Shown here piece after piece: positions 61,648-64,000 of a stretch of 64,000 bases of DNA (its first letter is position 1; every line of letters begins with the position of its first letter). A model generated the notes under the pieces. The model worked only from the letters and a program-made list of their open reading frames with translations, was not told where the DNA came from and ran no database searches. This DNA comes from Rothia nasimurium. Its GTDB lineage: Bacteria > Actinomycetota > Actinomycetes > Actinomycetales > Micrococcaceae. Where the stretch lies: assembly GCF_928381705.1 (NCBI RefSeq), contig NZ_CAKMSR010000001.1:296161-360160 (forward strand). Direction: 5' to 3'. Position numbers and translations under genes: made by a program.

Positions 61648-61692
61648 TTGTGTTTTCAGGGACCAGAGACTCCCCTATAGGTAGACCCACAT

Positions 61693-62646
61693 TTAGATGT
61701 TATGTTTGAGGCTTTCGGGCCGCCCGCCCGGGAAGAGGGTTTCTACCCAGTCGCGGGCAGCGTTGAAGGACTCTTCATTGTGCATGGGGTCTACCGCTGC
61801 CAGGCGCTTGTCGGCCCGCGGGTAGGAGCCCAGGTAGAGCACACCGGGTGAGACCCGGTGGATACCGCGCAGGGCATCGCGCACACGGGCGTCGTAGAGG
61901 TGCCCGTCAATGTCGATGGAGAAGAAATAGGAGCCCAGGAATTCGCCGGTAGGGCGGGACTCGATGCGGGAGAGGTTGATTCCCCGGGTGGAGAACTGTT
62001 CGAGCAGGTCAAGCAGGGCACCGGGGCGGTCCTGGGGTAGCGGGATGACCAGGGTTGTTTTGTCGGCCCCGGTCGGTGCGGGAGTTTCAGCGTCGCGGGC
62101 GACGAGCACGAAACGGGTAACGGCGTTTTTGTTATCGCCGATATTGTGGGCCAGCACTTCTAGCTCGGGGTGGGCTTGAGCGACTGCCGGTGAGCAGACG
62201 GCGGCCTCGTAACCCGGGTTATCGTTGAGCAGGCCAAGGGCCGCGCCAGCGGTGGACGAGCCGGGCAGGTAGTCGGCGTCCGGCTTGTTCTCTGCCACCC
62301 AGCGGCGCACCTGCGCCCAGGCATGGGTGTGGGTTGAGATAGTTTTGACGTCCTCTAGTGTGGTGCCGGGGCGGGCAACCAGCACAAAGGTGATGGGCAC
62401 CAGCACTTCGCGGACGATACGCAGGGACCCGTCGAGAGCTGCGATGGCGTCGAGGGTTGCGGTCACACCACCTTCAACGGAGTTTTCGATGGGCACCATG
62501 GCGGCGTCGGCGCTGCCATCGCGCAGGGCGTCGAGGGCCGCGGGTACGGATGTTGCGGGTATGCGTTCGGCGTCGGGGGCACCGGGCACGGTGAGGAGGG
62601 CTGCTTCGGTGAAGGTTCCGGACGGGCCGAGGTAGGTGTAGCGCAT
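61693..62646 (-). CDS. pheA: prephenate dehydratase
   Basis: Converts prephenate to phenylpyruvate; 317 residues. YLGPSGTFTEAAL starts the catalytic domain, VPIENSVEGGV is the substrate block, and the key NAVTRFVLV (TRF) motif lies near 176. The ACT regulatory domain has SRIESRPTGEFLGSY (ESRP), the phenylalanine-binding motif. The ATG at 62646 is chosen because TAAACT lies 7 nt upstream and the fold starts there. Confidence 0.95.
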   Translation of the reverse strand: MRYTYLGPSGTFTEAALLTVPGAPDAERIPATSVPAALDALRDGSADAAMVPIENSVEGGVTATLDAIAALDGSLRIVREVLVPITFVLVARPGTTLEDVKTISTHTHAWAQVRRWVAENKPDADYLPGSSTAGAALGLLNDNPGYEAAVCSPAVAQAHPELEVLAHNIGDNKNAVTRFVLVARDAETPAPTGADKTTLVIPLPQDRPGALLDLLEQFSTRGINLSRIESRPTGEFLGSYFFSIDIDGHLYDARVRDALRGIHRVSPGVLYLGSYPRADKRLAAVDPMHNEESFNAARDWVETLFPGGRPESLKHNI

Positions 62647-62653
62647 GGGGTCT

Positions 62654-62659
62654 AGTTTA
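62654..62659 (-). promoter_or_regulatory. -10 element for leaderless pheA
   Basis: TAAACT on the minus strand, AGACCCC spacer (7 nt), then the ATG. Confidence 0.5.
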
Positions 62660-62750
62660 GCGGGTGGACGCGGCACCCCGGCTTCTTACCGGAGGGTTAG
62701 GGGAGGTTTGTACCGGGGTCTGCCCACATAGCGGGACCAGAAGATTGAAA

Positions 62751-62801
62751 GAGGTGAAACAGGCTTACGCTCGCTGCAAGCCTGTTTCACCTCAGTTTTT
62801 T
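62751..62801. terminator. strong hairpin terminator at the defence-gene boundary
   Basis: GAGGTGAAACAGGCTT (62751-62766) pairs perfectly with AAGCCTGTTTCACCTC (62778-62793). A T6 run follows on the plus strand (62796-62801) and CTTTC on the minus strand. It would end the Sau3AI-like gene and block read-through both ways. Confidence 0.8.
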
Positions 62802-62813
62802 GAATCACTCTCC

Positions 62814-63869
62814 CTAAAGGAACTCAGATTGATTGAGTAGCTCAACCATGAGGGAACCCTTTATCCAATAATCCAGATTGTAGAAGGCATGTCCGTTAAG
62901 GACTAACGGTTTCTTCGATGAATTTCCGCTCGTACCCCTGATAAAGATTTCATATTCTTTGGACTTAGGTAGGTTGTTCCCCATCTTTGGGAAACCGTTT
63001 TTGTTATAGATAACCGTTCCATCTTTTCGCAGAGCCAAGTGAGTGGTCATCTCCTGCTGAAGGTACATGCGACGCATTGTCTCCCAAACTCTCCGGGCAG
63101 ATTCTTCAAACATGCTGTCTGAAAATTCAATAACCTTAACGCCCCTGAAGATATCTAGGCTTCTGTCCTTCCCCTGATGACGTTCAAAGACCCCGCATAA
63201 GAACCTGTGACTAAAAAGGTAATCAAAAAGTGTTGAATCTTCGAAAGCTGTATCGTCCTCAAATTCTGAGAATACGACCGGGGTAAGTTTAGAATCCTCC
63301 TTCTTATGGCCAGTGCCCTTAATGGGTATTGCCTTAACGATGAAGCCAGCTTTAGCGAGCTCTTCAATAGAACTAGCTTTAACGTAATCTCCAGTAAGCA
63401 TGTACCCAAGTATGTAGTTGGTTGCCCCTTTGCTGATTCGGTCAGCGAGAGTAGAAGATTTAGCTTCTGCCGCTTCTTTAGCAATATCCCCTAGCTTCAT
63501 ACCAACATAAGGTGCTACAGACTTAGATATCTGTTGGAGCAGGTCCGAATAATCGGAAACCCCTGTCAGTCTCTGCTGCGATGCTTTCGCGCTAAATATT
63601 TCTTTTGTCTTTACTTTGAAGTACGAGTTTTTTATAGCCAACCGGGCACGCGGAAATTTAGGGGCAACCTCTAGATACATCAGCCCTCCAAGGGCAGCGG
63701 ATAGCTCTGCCCTCAGAGCTCGACGTTCTTCGTCATCGGTTTGAGAGTCCTGAAGCTGTCTAATAACATGCTGACCACGCTCAGAAGCGAAGAAACCATG
63801 AACGTGCTCCCAATCTGACTTGATAATCTCTCTTTCTTCATCACTAAAGTGAAGATTTGAGTAAAGCAA
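62814..63869 (-). pseudogene. Sau3AI/MutH-family restriction endonuclease, 5'-truncated
   Basis: Up to 351 residues from a TTG at 63869, with no ribosome site. The sequence resembles the middle and C-terminal half of Sau3AI: EEREIIKSDWEHV at the start (matching a DLEII.QDWE block), AIKNSYFKVKT, KAIPIKGTGHKKED, and EDSTLFDYLFSHRFLCGVFE near 205. At the position of the catalytic GxELK motif the C-terminal domain reads GFIVKAI, lacking the Glu, as expected of the non-catalytic second domain of Sau3AI. The frame stays open upstream to 63923, ending beside the IS3-type transposase gene. The N-terminal catalytic domain therefore appears removed by an insertion. AT-rich, foreign composition. Confidence 0.65.
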
Positions 63870-63901
63870 GTATTGATATGTACTGGCTTTAGTTCCGACA
63901 A

Positions 63902-64000
63902 TTATAAGACCACTAAAGCACCATCAACCACCTCCTGCGGAGTCCGATAACCAAGACTCTGATGCAACCGACCAGCATTCCACCAAGCAACCCAAGACGC
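63902..64000 (-). mobile_element. IS3-type transposase, C-terminal end (runs off window)
   Basis: The last 32 codons and TAA stop of a DDE transposase. The reading frame from base 64000 gives VAWWNAGRLHQSLGYRTPQE, the classic C-terminal signature of IS3/IS481-type integrases (WxNxxRxHxSLGYxTP). The element ends near 63900, directly against the truncated restriction gene. The catalytic DDE residues are outside the window. Confidence 0.85.

Noticed and set aside
1..64000. tRNA, rRNA and CRISPR arrays
   Set aside because: Each intergenic gap was read for T-loop-like GGTTCGA signatures, rRNA conserved blocks and regularly spaced direct repeats; none was found.

Overview
The window looks like chromosome from a moderately high-GC actinobacterium, most likely Micrococcaceae and Rothia-like (the genus is inference). 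The evidence is an Lsr2 nucleoid protein, actinobacterial-type ClpC, DisA and RadA, frequent GTG/TTG starts, many apparently leaderless genes (TANNNT 6-7 nt before the start codon), an 11-nt direct-repeat PHO box before pstS, and gene order. From about 11.6 to 41.7 kb the order radA, disA, membrane protein, mutY, clpC, lsr2, lysS, panC, DUF2520, DUF3180, folK, folB, folP, folE, ftsH, hpt, tilS, metalloprotease, dacB, ppa closely follows the M. tuberculosis Rv3585-Rv3628 backbone. The coaX and panD genes that lie in that stretch in Mycobacterium are not present here.

Layout. 0-3 kb: the 5' part of a secreted subtilase (cut by the window edge), then a promoter, a strongly folded segment and a terminator-like hairpin ahead of a PhoU-like/Pit phosphate-uptake pair. 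3-5.6 kb: a two-gene polysaccharide set (GT2 glycosyltransferase and pyruvyl transferase). 5.8-10 kb: pstSCAB under a PHO box. 10-18.4 kb: a FUSC membrane protein, radA, disA, a mucin-like membrane protein, mutY, a tandemly duplicated pair of small membrane/secreted genes and a GNAT acetyltransferase. 18.8-39.2 kb: clpC, lsr2, lysS, panC, an antimicrobial-resistance-like ABC/PH-domain operon, the folate operon with ftsH, hpt, tilS and a metalloprotease. 39.3-41.0 kb: an AT-richer ABC transporter pair bracketed by inverted repeats. 41-44.5 kb: ppa, dacB and a CAP/LGFP secreted protein. 45-50.3 kb: a RecB-like nuclease/helicase fusion with two downstream genes, behind a LexA-like dyad. 50.3-54 kb: an AEC carrier, a DCC protein, a GT87 mannosyltransferase and a HAD phosphatase. 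54.2-57.7 kb: an MntR-type regulator and a manganese ABC importer with a recognisable operator. 57.9-62.7 kb: serS, a lipid kinase, an Abi_2 protein and pheA. 62.8-64 kb: the C-terminal part of a Sau3AI-like restriction enzyme next to the 3' end of an IS3-type transposase gene.

Themes. Phosphate uptake is covered twice (low-affinity Pit and high-affinity Pst). The DisA/RadA/MutY block and the nuclease-helicase gene concern genome maintenance. folK/B/P/E make dihydropteroate in one overlapping operon. Mobile or acquired material shows up as a dispersed palindromic repeat of about 145 bp (two clear copies and one diverged copy), the inverted repeats around the ABC pair, and the defence remnants at the right edge. 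No rRNA, tRNA or CRISPR array was seen.
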